From: Agapetus fuscipes | Taxonomy: Eukaryota > Arthropoda > Insecta > Trichoptera > Glossosomatidae | DNA: 64,000 bases | NCBI GenBank assembly: GCA_951799405.1 | Contig: OX637344.1 | Location: 6,634,001-6,698,000, forward strand | Direction of reading: 5' to 3' | In this document: positions 22,387 through 35,339 of the stretch, in pieces | Numbering within the stretch: the first letter of the stretch is position 1 | Layout of the letters: every line of letters starts with the position of its first letter | The notes under the pieces: generated by a model | Database searches by the model: none | What the model saw: the letters and a program-made list of their open reading frames with translations, nothing else | Told to the model about the DNA's origin: nothing | Program-made: the position numbers and the translations under genes

Positions 22387-25300
22387 TTACAACTTGCTGC
22401 TTGTGGTCAGCATGTCCCTGACAATGCTGACGGCATGTTTAGCTGTGCCGGGGGCGCAGGTGACGCCGTAGCCTCCGTGGCCGTAGCAGTGCACCATCTT
22501 GGTCCTCTTGTAGGGGAACTGCACCAGCTCGCCCTCCACACGCACGGGGGAGCGGTGGGGGCGCAAACCAACAGCATGGCGAATCACTTCTGCTGTGCGG
22601 AGGGCTAAAAGTGATGAAATAATATAAAATATGAACTTCATTTATTTAAAATTAAAACAGATTAGATGAGGTTCCCACATTCAAAATATTTCTCGGCTAT
22701 GTGACGTGAGAGACCAGCGCCTCTGCCCGTCAGATTTTAAACTAACCCAGAGGACATAATGATTCCCGGTTATCTAAATGTTAAGACCATCAAAGTTATA
22801 AGGATTTTTATGGTTTGTGTATTAACACTGTGAAAATTGATGTTTTTTGATTGTTATTTAATTAAACACTTTTTAAATTTTAAAACACTGTTTTATTTCC
22901 ACAAATAAGTATATAATATATTTAAAAATTATTAACTTTTAAATATTTTAAATAGTACCTACTAACGTTTTCGACCAATATAGTCATCTTCAGGTCAATA
23001 TATTTGTGGAAATAAAACAGTGTTTTAAAATTTAAAAAGTGTTGTTTAATTAAATAACAATCAAAAAAAAAAGTTATAAGTGTTCGTGGATTGACGTTGT
23101 GAAGATTATGCTGGAGAGATGTTTTCCAGGATCTGTTGCCGTGGTCTATGGAAGCTGGGAGCTTCACAGTTTTCATCAAGATCATCTTCATCATCACACT
23201 TCACGCTGAAGAAGCCCATCGTAGACATGGGCGAAACGTTCGGAAGCTCCAGCTCCCATAGACCACAGCAACAGATCCCAGAAAACATCTCTCCATCATC
23301 ATCAGCCGTCCGTGTAAGCCTAAAACTCTTATTGTGAAGATTATTTGGTATTTATTTCATGGCTGGTGGCTGCCACTTAAAGAGCTGTTTTCCAGGATCT
23401 GCTGCATGGAGCCGGAGCTCCTAAATTATTTCTATTCTGTATTATTTTGCAAATTAGAAATTTGGTTTACTTTGATATTATACATTGTAGATTAAATTGA
23501 ATTGAATGAAGTAAATTTTATGTTACTATAATTTGTAAGTGGTACATTGGTTATGTGGAAAAAAACAATATTATGGATGAATGTGACATTTTGATTTTTT
23601 TGTAAACACGTGATACAATTGTGTTTGATTGTGATAAGATACGAAGATAAATGTGATAAGATACAGGTATAATATGGTTACCAGGTATCAGCTCGGCACA
23701 TCTGTCCATGATTCCGGCTGCGTCATATTTGCAGACATCTAGGTTGAAGCTGTCGTACTGTCGTGTACCTCCAAGGGTCACTCCTTCAAATCCTGGCAGA
23801 ATGTACGCATCATAGTCCCCGTAAAATGCCATCTTTAACCAAGGCGCCTTTACCTGATGGAAAAAAATACAACATATTTTTTAAAGCTGTTTAACCGCCC
23901 TACGTATACTAACCTGTTTAATATGTACATCCGCATTGTTTTCTCCTGGACGCAACTAGCCCAAACCGTGTTCTGTATGTTCTGGTACAGAAAAAATACA
24001 CAAAGCGGTAAGCAAATGCAAAGATCACTGCATTGATTTGATAACCAGCCTTGAGAACGCTTTCTACTTGTGAAAGCAAAACATTGGCAGATAGAAAAGC
24101 TGGGAAAATAACATGGTCTAACCAAAAAAAAAAAAAATGCATTTCAGATAGGTCTGAATCGAATCCATTGTGTACTTAGTTAATTACAGTTCAATTATTT
24201 GTATATTTTAAGGTTTCGCCACTGCTCTATATTTGTATACATTTTTGTATGTTAAAAAGTGTTCTCTGAAACATTGAAAAGATAATTGTTGTTCTCTTTA
24301 GCTTGCCTTGATAATTTGTCCTCTCATCGGTACAAGCTTGACATCATTGCAGAGCTCTCTAGCTCCCAGACCTGTACAGTTCACGATGACATCATAGTCC
24401 TTGGTAATGTCAGAGAAGCTTTCTATCTGCTGCTTCCTCACAACACCACCATTGTTAAAAAACCTGAAAATAAAAACCATTACTCTCCAATAACGCTGAA
24501 GAAGCCCGAGCCGGATACAGGCGAAACTTACGAAGATCCAGCTACAATGGACCACAGCAACAGATACCAGAAACAACCAGCATATAGTGACATCACTAAA
24601 AGTGCTTTTTTAACGGTTTTAGAAATCAGCCTTGTGCCAACTTATATTTCAAGGAACTGATTATATATTTATGATGATGATGATTTTTATAGCGCCGTTT
24701 CGTGACTACTGTCACTGCAAGGGCGCTTTCAGGCTTGACGCAGCGGTGAAAAATTTACTCACATAATCAGGCTCAGGATTCTTGGTTTCATTACTTGTGA
24801 CACAATGTTAGGCTCTTGACATACAGACCTACGGATGCATTATCGGTCACCCTCAGGTACAGGTCCGAGAATTCGACAAAGCATTTTGTTCTCAAAGACC
24901 TGGATAGATTTATCTTGCTTGTGAGTCAGACTCCAACCCCCAAATTACATCCATACAACACAACTGACCAAATAATGGATATATTGTATATATATTGAAT
25001 TTCATAAGACCGGCTTTGAACACAATAGACCTAAGGTCTTCAACCCGCGGCCCTCGGGCCGCATGTGGCCCGCCAGCTAATTTCTTGCGGCCCGCGGCCA
25101 CGAGAGGCTAAAAAAATAAAATATCGCGCCCAGTGATATGCGATATATACGGATACGAGTACTTTTTTTTCGGAGTTCTCGGTGTTTTTTGTGTCATTTT
25201 GATTATTTTCATGGCACTACTCACAGGGGGGACCACAGGAAGGTTCGGCACATTCCCCCCCAGTAGATTTACTCAAAAAAGAGTTTCAATCGAGGTTTTC

Positions 25301-28300
25301 TGACTTCAGAGATAGTGAAAAATACATCAGTCTCTTTGTCCGACCATTCGGTGTATCCGTTGAAGACATGCCGGAAAATTTTCAGATGGAGGTTATAGAT
25401 GTGCAGTGTAATTCGGAATTGAAAGACAAGTTCGACGTGGGTGTTTTTGATTTCTATGCAAAATATGTCGATCACAACTCGTTTCCTGAAATCCGAAAAA
25501 ATGTCATGAAAATGATTTCATTGTTTGGGAGCACATATGTGTGTGAGCAGCTGTTTTCTCGTATGAAGTCTGTGAAATCGACAACAAGGTCGAGAATTAC
25601 AGATGCACATCTGGAAGGTAGTCTGCGGGTTGCAACCACAAAAATGAAAAAAAATATTGACAAACTTGTAAAAAATAAACAATGTCAAAAATCACATTAA
25701 TTGACTTTAATTAACCAATAAAGATTGACTTTAATTAACCAATAAAGATTATTGAAATTTGAAATTACGAGTATGTATGTCTTTTATTTTATTGATTAGG
25801 TGGTTAAGTGTCGTGAAAAGTTGTGGCCCTTCGGACGATGTGAAATCGATGTTTGGCCCTTGCACTAAAAAAGGTTGAAGACCCCTGCAATAGACAATAG
25901 TCTTTTGAGGCCAAAAAGCATTGATCCAAAGAAAAATTATTCTAAATCTAAATCTAAGCTGCAAGGATATGTATCATTTGAGATTCATATTAAATGCATT
26001 CCCACAAGCAGACACGCATAATTTCGCGCTCACACATCCCGCATGTGGACCTACAATATAAAAACCCAATTCTCAAATGGACATAAGCCCTGCAACTCTT
26101 GCCGACCTTCCCTGAAACAGGGGTGACATTGGCAAAGTGAACCATTTTTTACAGTATGGGTGGTCAGCCTCATTTATTTATTTATGTTACTTAATTGTAT
26201 ATGATGTATATTACATTCATCAATAGTCTTTTTAAGTTTTTGTTCTTTTTTTAACTTAATTTTTTTTTTGTTTTTGTGCACAACAGGTTACCCTAATTAC
26301 AGTGCACCCTCACAGCTATCAACATGCTGGGAGGATGTTATTTATTATTTGTATTCCTTGACTTATAGGTTGGTATGAGGCTAACCACCCGTACTGTAAA
26401 AAATGGTTCACTTTGCCAATGTCACCCCTGTATCAGGGAAGGTCGATAAAAGTTGTAGGGCTTATGTTCATTTGAGGTTTGGATTTTATTTGTAAGTACA
26501 CATTCAGCAGTTTTAAGCGCGAACTACACGTGCTTGTCTGTGGGCATGCATTTGAGAGCTTTATAAATGAATATATCCTTGCAATTTAGATTAAAGATTA
26601 TTATAGATTATAGAATAGTGGTGCAATAAAGACTTATTTACTTCTTCTTAGCCCAGGGCAGGTAGAGTCGGCTCTCGATAAGCATAGTGGTGAAGAAGGA
26701 GCCGTACTTCCAGTCATTGCCACACAACTTGAGCTCCTCTTCTGTAGCCGTGCGGTAGATGGGGACAATGTCTTCAATCAAATGATTCTACAACAGACAT
26801 AAACACAATTTAAGATGGATTCATGACCATATAAAACAAACTGCCCTGCAAAATCCAAGGCTAGTGGTGTAATGAAGCCACTTGTTCGCAGCACCTCACG
26901 ACAAGCAACAATTCAAGCAACACCTCTGCGGCACGTTTCCAGGGTGACATAGACCCCTAGACTTAAAATAATTGGGGAGCCTCCAACACAGGATTTGTTA
27001 AAAAAAAATGCTGTTTTCTCTCAATATAAAACATTGGTTGGCTCGATAAGTTGTGAATACGGGAATACCTATGTCTTTTTGCATTTGCATCAAGAATGAC
27101 CATTGTTTTTTAATAAGCGATGTCAGGGTCCGTCCTACATTCGGAATACAGATACAGACAGTTTAATGCCCTGGAAACAATATAAATTTTTAACACAATA
27201 AAGGCAACATTGTAAATGTGCAAAACTCTGCAGGTTCACCCTTATTCAAACTCTTCTCCCGTCATATCTCTGAACCCCAAGACTTTCTCCAGAACACACT
27301 GTATTGTAGTTTTTAATTTCTGTATTATTATGTTAAATTTTCTAGCTATTTTTTCTTAAACATTGTCAAAAGTGCTTTAGATAGTAAAAATTCAGTGAAG
27401 AAAAATCTGTACTTTTTATTTTATTTTATTAATTTGTTGATTCAACTACTTAGATTATCCATTATATAGTAATCATGTTCAGACAAGTATTATTGGTATT
27501 GTTTTACCCGCACAACGCTGGGATTTCTCTTGGAGAAGATGTACCCGGAGAGCAGAGTGACTCCTGCATTTGAGGCTTCGGAAGTCTTCAGTAAGTCACT
27601 CCAATGGGACCAGGAATCATTTACCCACAATCTGAAGAATTAGATTTAAATTGCAAAATTATACATGCATGTGGGTAGGTATTTATTTAACAATAATTAA
27701 TCTATTTATTTTAGAGAAATGGTAGATACAGTCACAATGCAATGTATTGCTGCAGAAAGAATGAATGCTAATCGAATATAATATAAAGTTATCCTCCCAC
27801 AACTTTTCCCAACTCTCTCAATCCCGCCCTTTAGTCAACTCACACTGGCACACTTGCAGAAATTTGTCACAAAGAAGATCATTTTGTTTATAAATTGTTA
27901 AGTTTATACTTAACCATAGTGTTCATCATACAATGTATTGAAAATAAGACATTAATGAGTGATTTACTTTCCATACACTTTTAGAAAAACGCTTCGGTTG
28001 AGTTTCAATGTAAGTAATTTAATTTTAAATTTAATCATTTTTTGAAAAGTTTTAGCGGAAACATTGTAGAACTCCATTTTAATTATTAAAAAATGATAAC
28101 AAACTTTGTTTAGTTCTACTTTATTTATTTTTATTTAGTTACAAACAAAAATAACGAGTTGTGACCGGTTTCGGCCTCTTGGCCATCCTCAGATTCTCAG
28201 ATGGCCATTTCAGTTTCTCTGAGGATGGCCAAGAGGCCGAAACCGGTCACAACTCGTTATTTTTGTTTGTAACTAAATAAAAATAAATAAAGTAGAACTA

Positions 28301-28842
28301 AACAAAGTTTGTTATCATTTTTTAATAATTAAATTTAATCTTTGAAAAAGTAAATTTTTTTTTTTTTATTTGTAGAAGTGACAAATAAAAATCAGATAAA
28401 AAATGTTTATTGTGAGCATAAAACATTACATAAACTCCCCTCGATCACGGAAATAGAATAAAAAATAATGAAAACTAAATCACTCACTAGGGATGCTGTT
28501 GTATCTTCCATACATACATATATTTATGCAATGGACTCACACAGCTGTATGATAACACAATTTTGTATGTCCCAATTCACGTGTGGACCTCATTGAGGGG
28601 AGTTTATGTAATACTTTCTACTCGGGGAATTTGTTACATTACTTGGTTGTTTTATCATCAGGGGCGCAGAAGCTGGTTCCTGGTCTGAACACGCCCGCAG
28701 CCACCGAACTTGTCGTTTCAGTTTCAAACTTGTCAGCTAAGACTGTCACCCTGGATCCTCGCAGCTCATCGTGCAGCAGCAGGGCCGTGGTGAGACCCAC
28801 CACACCTGCACCGACAATCCCAATCCTCGGACCATCCCCCAT
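22387..28842 (-). CDS. D-aspartate / D-amino-acid oxidase, peroxisomal flavoenzyme
   Basis: Six exons in gene order: 28842-28643, 27631-27508, 26787-26642, 24463-24307, 23853-23682 and 22604-22387, joining in phase to 338 residues, the usual size of the family. The enzyme oxidatively deaminates D-amino acids to 2-oxo acids, ammonia and hydrogen peroxide using FAD. An N-terminal dinucleotide-binding motif GIVGAGVVGL lies at residues 8-17. VNCTGLGAREL and VPMRGQIIK are family hallmarks. VTLGGTRQ and the C-terminal YGHGGYGVT signature follow, and GLRPHRSPVRVE carries the arginine expected to bind the substrate carboxylate. The last three residues are SKL, a canonical PTS1 peroxisomal signal. TLGGTRQ leans towards the D-aspartate oxidase branch, but DAO versus DDO cannot be settled from sequence alone. 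Intron 4 has a GC donor (AAG|GCAAGC). The introns carry many repeats, including three fold-back elements and a hAT copy. Confidence 0.93.
22843..23070. repeat. inverted-repeat element with hammerhead-like core (type C)
   Basis: Arms at 22843-22907 and 23001-23070 are reverse complements apart from a 3-base indel. The 93-base loop holds, on the minus strand, CTGAAGA (22993-22987), a short GAC/GTC stem and GAAAA (22972-22968). It lies in the last oxidase intron. Penelope-like elements carry comparable motifs; assignment to that group is inference. Confidence 0.7.
23106..23305 (+). repeat. fold-back repeat with hammerhead-like core (type A, best copy)
   Basis: An imperfect inverted repeat (GATCTGTTGCCGTGGTCTAT near 23130 against ATAGACCACAGCAACAGATC near 23270) brackets CTGAAGA (23206-23212), one extra A, a 6-bp stem GCCCAT/ATGGGC with a 7-base loop, and GAAAC (23233-23237). 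Related copies are at 8303, 12961, 24481 and 56325. A partial copy follows at 23370-23430 (TGTTTTCCAGGATCTGCTGC). Confidence 0.7.
24481..24585 (+). repeat. fold-back type A repeat, truncated copy
   Basis: CTGAAGA, GCCC...GGC and GAAAC are in the family order, followed by ATGGACCACAGCAACAGATA. The left arm is missing and the stem is reduced to about three pairs. The copy starts just upstream of oxidase exon 4 on the minus strand. Confidence 0.6.
25031..25887 (+). mobile_element. hAT transposon remnant with perfect 8-bp target duplication
   Basis: The ends are CTAAGGTCTTCAACC (left) and, inverted, CAGGGGTCTTCAACC (right). Both are flanked by CAATAGAC (25023-25030 and 25888-25895), an exact 8-bp duplication as made by hAT transposases. 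Inside is only the C-terminal part of a transposase, so it is an internally deleted copy. It lies in intron 3 of the oxidase gene, opposite to that gene's strand. Confidence 0.93.
25248..25700 (+). pseudogene. hAT transposase C-terminal (hATC dimerisation) fragment
   Basis: The frame is open from about 25248, with an ATG at 25368, to the stop at 25698-25700. It shows VEDMPENFQMEVIDVQC, FPEIRKNVMKMISLFGST and YVCEQLFSRMKSVKSTTRSR, the hATC dimerisation region of transposases of the GTF2IRD2/ZBED/Charlie-like kind. The catalytic RNase H-like core, the zinc finger and a plausible start are absent, so it cannot make an active transposase. Confidence 0.85.
25937..26176 (-). repeat. family A 3' end, inverted
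   Basis: On the + strand: AATCTAAATCTAAGCTGCAA, CATTCCCACAAGCAGACACG, ATAAGCCCTGCAACTCTTGC, CTTCCCTGAAACAGGGGTGA and CAGTATGGGTGGTCAGCCTC. This well-preserved copy lies 50 bases from the hAT remnant and forms an inverted pair with the copy at 26358-26612. Confidence 0.8.
26358..26612 (+). repeat. family A 3' end, direct
   Basis: CCTTGACTTATAGGTTGGTA, AAAAAATGGTTCACTTTGCC, TTATGTTCATTTGAGGTTTG, TGCTTGTCTGTGGGCATGCA and a TAGATTATAG tail at 26595-26612. It sits just downstream (on the + strand) of the inverted copy at 25937 and immediately before oxidase exon 3. Confidence 0.8.
26862..27012 (+). repeat. dispersed repeat, unclassified (copy 1)
   Basis: CAGCACCTCACGACAAGCAA, CACCTCTGCGGCACGTTTCC, AGGGTGACATAGACCCCTAG and AATTGGGGAGCCTCC recur with substitutions at 51369-51500, and inverted fragments lie near 21970. 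It ends in an A run, consistent with a retroposed sequence. Confidence 0.6.
28078..28333. repeat. perfect 115-bp inverted repeat with hammerhead-like cores (type B)
   Basis: Arms 28078-28192 and 28219-28333 appear to be exact reverse complements around a 26-base loop. At the loop edge the + strand reads CTGAGGA (28219-28225), T, a GGCC-AAGA-GGCC hairpin and GAAAC (28239-28243). By symmetry the minus strand carries the same motif in the other arm. It lies in oxidase intron 1. The exact match of the arms suggests a recent origin or ongoing gene conversion. Confidence 0.85.
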
Positions 28843-31800
28843 CTTTAATTCCTAATCAATATTTTTAACAAGCTTCCATAAAAAAATATATACTCGTATA
28901 ACTGTATCCAGCCGTCATTCTACCAGTACCCTGAATATACAAAATTGTGTAAAGTCACCCTGGTTGTGTAAAATGAAAACTCTATCGCTCTCTAGGAGTG
29001 CCTTTGTATATTTCATTTAAGTATTTTCAATTTATGCAATCCAGATGAGATTACAAAATATTGGACTAAGCTTTGGGTACAGGAGCTCATATTAATTTTA
29101 GGAAATATTTCAGGAAAAAGCAGCAGGAGTTACAAGATTTAATTGATAAATTTTAAAATATCTTTACAACTTATATTATAATATTGTATTGTTATAGTGG
29201 CCAGTACCTCCGCTTTGTTTTGTCCTTCTTTCTTCTCCTTTACATTCATCACGCCCTTCTATTTTTTCAATCATCTGATTCCAGTTGTTAACAATCTTAT
29301 TTATTTGATCAATTTGCTTTCTTTTCACATTTCCTCTGTACCTATGTACATACACTTTGTCAGCCATTCATCATACATTCTTTCTACAAGTCCAATCACA
29401 TTATTTTGCTCCTCCACTTTCAGCTTCCATTTATTTTTTACCCATTCACTTTTATTTTTACACTTTTCCTAAAGCTTTTTCTCCTCACTTCCCAAATGTT
29501 CAATTTCCACTGTTCTTACCTTGCTCACTTCACAGTCCAAGTTCATACAAAACTGACTAAAAAATCAAGAAACTACACAGTACTACTACTACACAGTATT
29601 TATAATTTAGAAAACAGGTTTGTCTGCATTGTATTTGTGTCCTGCTGTTTACAAATATATTACTGGCTAAAAACACAATGATATTTGACAGGAAATGTTG
29701 GCAACAGTACAATTGATTTTAATTTATTATGTAACTGAGAAAAGCAATTAATTCTGGGATGAGCTCACCTTTTAAATGGTCAAATTTTTGCTGCTTACTG
29801 TCCAAAATATTTTCCTCAAGTGAGAAGACTCTTTTTATCAAATGAGATAAAATGTCAAACTGCTCAGCTGATAAATATATTTATATGTATACCTACACAT
29901 ACCTCTTCTTATGTGGGCTTATTCAAGTAGTATGTACATATCCTGATGATACTCCTTTAAGATTATAATATATTTTTATGAGTCCTGACTTGGGATCACA
30001 AATAACAGAAAAAATGTAAGCAATTATTTATGATCACCAATACAATACACCACAATAATGTCTCTTCATACACAATCCAGAATAAATGTTATAATACCGG
30101 TGATACTTACTTTCTTGCCGACCCGAAGGTCCAAAAATAGTCTTGTTTTAGTATATTTTCAGATTTCAGGGTTTTTTTATTTATTTATTTGATGATTTTC
30201 TTTCATTTAATTTTCCAAGAATAAAATGTAACATTTAACTCAACCAGTTTCACCAAAATACTATGTGAACTAAAGCAGTACATCTAGTGAGTGTTTTGGT
30301 TTCCATACATTTTTGGTAAAATGATGCGTTTATACTTACAGTATGTAATAATAAAATAGTTTTTTGAAAAGTACTTGAAGTATAAAGCATTGAGTAAACT
30401 CACCTCCATCGTGTAAATTAAAAAAAATGCATGGAAACTAAGTCGCTTATTCCATACATTTTTTAATTCACACATTCGAGGTGAGATTAACGCATTGTTT
30501 TATACCCGGGGTACAGGAATCATTTTATAAGTGAATTGATTTGTGATTGGAATAAAAACCATGTGTATAATTACCATAATTTAATTTATTTGTTGTAAAC
30601 TCGCAATATTGGGTATAATTTATTATTTAAATACAAATTTGTCAAGTTGCTGTTGGTGAATCCTAAGTATATTATATAAGTTCACTGTGGGCGGCTCGTC
30701 TCACCTCGGGGAGGAAACAGCGGCCGCTCAGTGCTACATGTAATATCACTTCATGTACAAAAGGCAGTCTCAGAGAGAGGGTTACCACATAAATACTGAA
30801 ACACTGGATGTGGAACTAAATGCTTACGTTATACGGAACTTCCATTGAGTTATAATATTAAAGGAGACAAAACTGAACTATTCAAACATCCTATCAGTGT
30901 TATTCTTCCTTGTCACTTTCCCCGTCCGCTTATATAGCGACTATTTAGCCTGGGTGTAAGGCCGGACCAAATGAAATAGGAAGTTTCGATTCCGGTGAAA
31001 GGTCTAGGAATAGATAAGCTTACAATTATTATTGTATGGCTGAAATTACATCTGTTCAATGTTGTATGTTTTTGACAATTTTGCTTTAGAGATGTCACTA
31101 CCTAAAAAATATTTTAAAAAATAGGGAATTTCCATTACTAAATAAATGAATAAATGAACTATTAAGAAAATAAACAAGAAATATTATAAAAAATAAAACC
31201 GAATAATCAAATAAAAGATATGTAATGCGATTCATAATAAAAACAATTTTAAAAACAACTGATTAGCCAATTAATCCCTATATTTTTAGTGGATTGGGGA
31301 AAATAAAACCATGTGGGGAAATTTGCACTATAGATGGCCGCAGTTCAGAAGTTTTTCCATGTAAACAAATCAGATCTCGTGGAAGCGTCAGAAAGCGTGG
31401 GATCAATGGAAAACCAAAATGTCTAAGAATAACACTGTATGAGACTAACCTGTGAGCCGGACCTGTCAAACACCTCATAATACCTGATAATCATATGAAA
31501 TCCTATGTTTTCTTGCTTACTCTATATTGTGTTTCGACACCCAATATGCCATTGTGTTTTATAAATTATTTTTTCTTTAAAAACTGATAAATTCCCCAAT
31601 CAAAGCAATGGAAATGTGTTCGCACAATTTCTGCGCAGAGAAGACATTTTTGTGATGCTGACAATGCAGAAAAAACCCTACATCTGGTTACACTTGCCTG
31701 TTTAACTGCAGTCACACTCAGAGCATCTTTGTTCTCTTTCTACGGAAGATGTGTGTTGAGGTAGGTTGGAACGGATATAGTGACAACTTGCTTTAAAATA

Positions 31801-32235
31801 GCTTCAGTTATATTATAACTCAATGTGGAACTTCCCTTCAGGTGGTCAGTGGTAATGGACTCTTGCAAAACGCCAAACTGCCTGCCAGGTGTGTGTGTAT
31901 GTGTGTGTGTGTGTTGGTGTTGGTGCTACATATGCGGGACTGTCTGCTCGGGACATCAACTATATTGTCTATAATATCATCACACATCACATAGTGGTCT
32001 ACTCTATCTGTACAGGAGCAGGAAACATAAACATCCTCGTGTCCTAAACAACGTCCTATAAATAAAATCCATAATAGTTTATATACAAATAAGTACGTGA
32101 AATACAAACGCGCCCCGTCCCCAAACAAGGAAGAAGCGTCGCGTGACCACGGGCACCGCGAAGCCGGCTCCGAGATTCCATAAGCTAAATAAACTATGTT
32201 CACAATCTACATCCGTCGCCTTAGAGAGCTCACGA
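28843..32235. other. intergenic region between the oxidase and the SRPK gene
   Basis: AT-rich. Positions 29195-29545 hold a decayed minus-strand copy of the family B C-terminal coding region (on the + strand, TTCATCATACATTCTTTCTA and the CTCACTTCACAGTCCAAGTTC-like end). A GT-rich microsatellite lies at about 31887-31925. The stretch just before 32236 is expected to hold the SRPK 3' UTR. No other gene is visible. Confidence 0.45.
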
Positions 32236-34065
<1,830 letters not shown>

Positions 34066-34257
34066 TTAGATTAAAAATTATCACTCGGTCTAAGATAGCA
34101 AGGTATTTAAAATTTATCTTTTCATTTCAGTGCTTTTGTTTGAGTATGGCGGCCGGTCGTAGTGGAGACAAAAAGTGTTCCACGCCAATGCTGCCAACTT
34201 GCCGTAACAACTGACAGGCACACTGCTACAGACATATCAATGTTAACATTTCTTAAA
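34066..34257 (-). promoter_or_regulatory. likely 5' flank of SRPK
   Basis: The 190 bases upstream of the SRPK start lack repeats and include a short GC-richer patch (GGCGGCCGGTCG near 34149). The region is bounded by a family A fragment at 34258. A promoter here is inferred from position only; no TATA box is seen. Confidence 0.3.
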
Positions 34258-34440
34258 TCTAACCTAAGTTGAAAAAATCTATTAACATTTCAAATTCATT
34301 ATTAATCCCTGCACACAATCAAACACGTGAAAGTTCCCTCTTTCACATATTGCATGTGTACAAACCGAATACAAACCCAAATCTCAAATGATCAAAAATG
34401 CTGCAACTCTTCCTGGGTCAGTCTCATATAAACCATATAA
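34258..34440 (-). repeat. family A 3' end, inverted, decayed
   Basis: AACCTAAGTTGAAAAAATCT, CATATTGCATGTGTACAAAC, CCAAATCTCAAATGATCAAA and CTGCAACTCTTCC follow the family order; the last third is deleted. Confidence 0.6.
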
Positions 34441-35339
34441 ACCTATTATTCAAGAAATACATAATTTAAGTAGGTATTGTTTAAAAAATTAACGAACATG
34501 TCAATGGTGAAATTTATTTTTTTATTTTTGTTTTCTGATAGACAGTAGCATGGAGATGTTATTAGTCAATGGACAGTTGTATGAAAATGACGACTGTGTA
34601 GAAAACAAATGTGGATCTATCTATAAAGACATTCAGTGTTATTCATTAGATTCCGCCCATACCTGTTTAGTGCTATCACTCATGTACGTCATAAATATTT
34701 TTCATCGCTACTGGTTATGGCTAAAAAGTAAAGATTCCTGCTGGCCAAGCCCAGAACTCAAGTGGGAATTTGTTTTTAGTTATGGCAACAATATTTCATT
34801 TGGTTTAGGAATGTTGGTGTGCCTTGTGCACTAATATTCCCTCCGGATGTGAAAAATTAACCATCGGAAGTTGTAACAAATAAGAAATTTAAAATATCCC
34901 TGCAACTACACACACGACCAACATGGATTTACATTCATGAATGTAAATCGTAGGTACATTTTACATATGCACTTTAACACCCGCAAGCCATCACCATTTT
35001 AAAGACTTGTTATAATTTGTAAAAGGTTATCGCCCCATTTTTCCGATGAGCAGCACCTTTATTCGTTTATATATTTTAATTTCGATACCTTAAATGAAAA
35101 ACTGAATACGTAACGTGTTAAGCTAACGTGGGTTCATAAGAGAAATAAACCTTTTTCCTACTTTCTGCGAGAGAAAACACTAAAGAGTATGAAAGTCCAA
35201 TAGTTTCTCAATAGGTTAAAGCATTTGTGACTAGTTCACTTACTATGAGAAGTTGAACCCAATACAATCTTGTATCTACGATTTTTTAATTCAGCGAATC
35301 ATTACTTATTCAGTTTTTCCTTTAACGTGTCGATTTATT
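34441..35339. other. intergenic, no gene supported
   Basis: A 94-codon open frame at 34550-34834 has no recognisable motif and lies in repeat-poor AT-rich DNA. It is treated as chance. Nothing else is visible. Confidence 0.35.

Noticed and set aside
26642..28842. Reading the oxidase as a bacterial transfer because of its compact motifs
   Set aside because: It has six exons with proper phases, a PTS1 signal and animal-type motifs.
34550..34834. 94-codon + strand frame
   Set aside because: No motif, no splice context and no repeat relation; chance in AT-rich DNA cannot be excluded.
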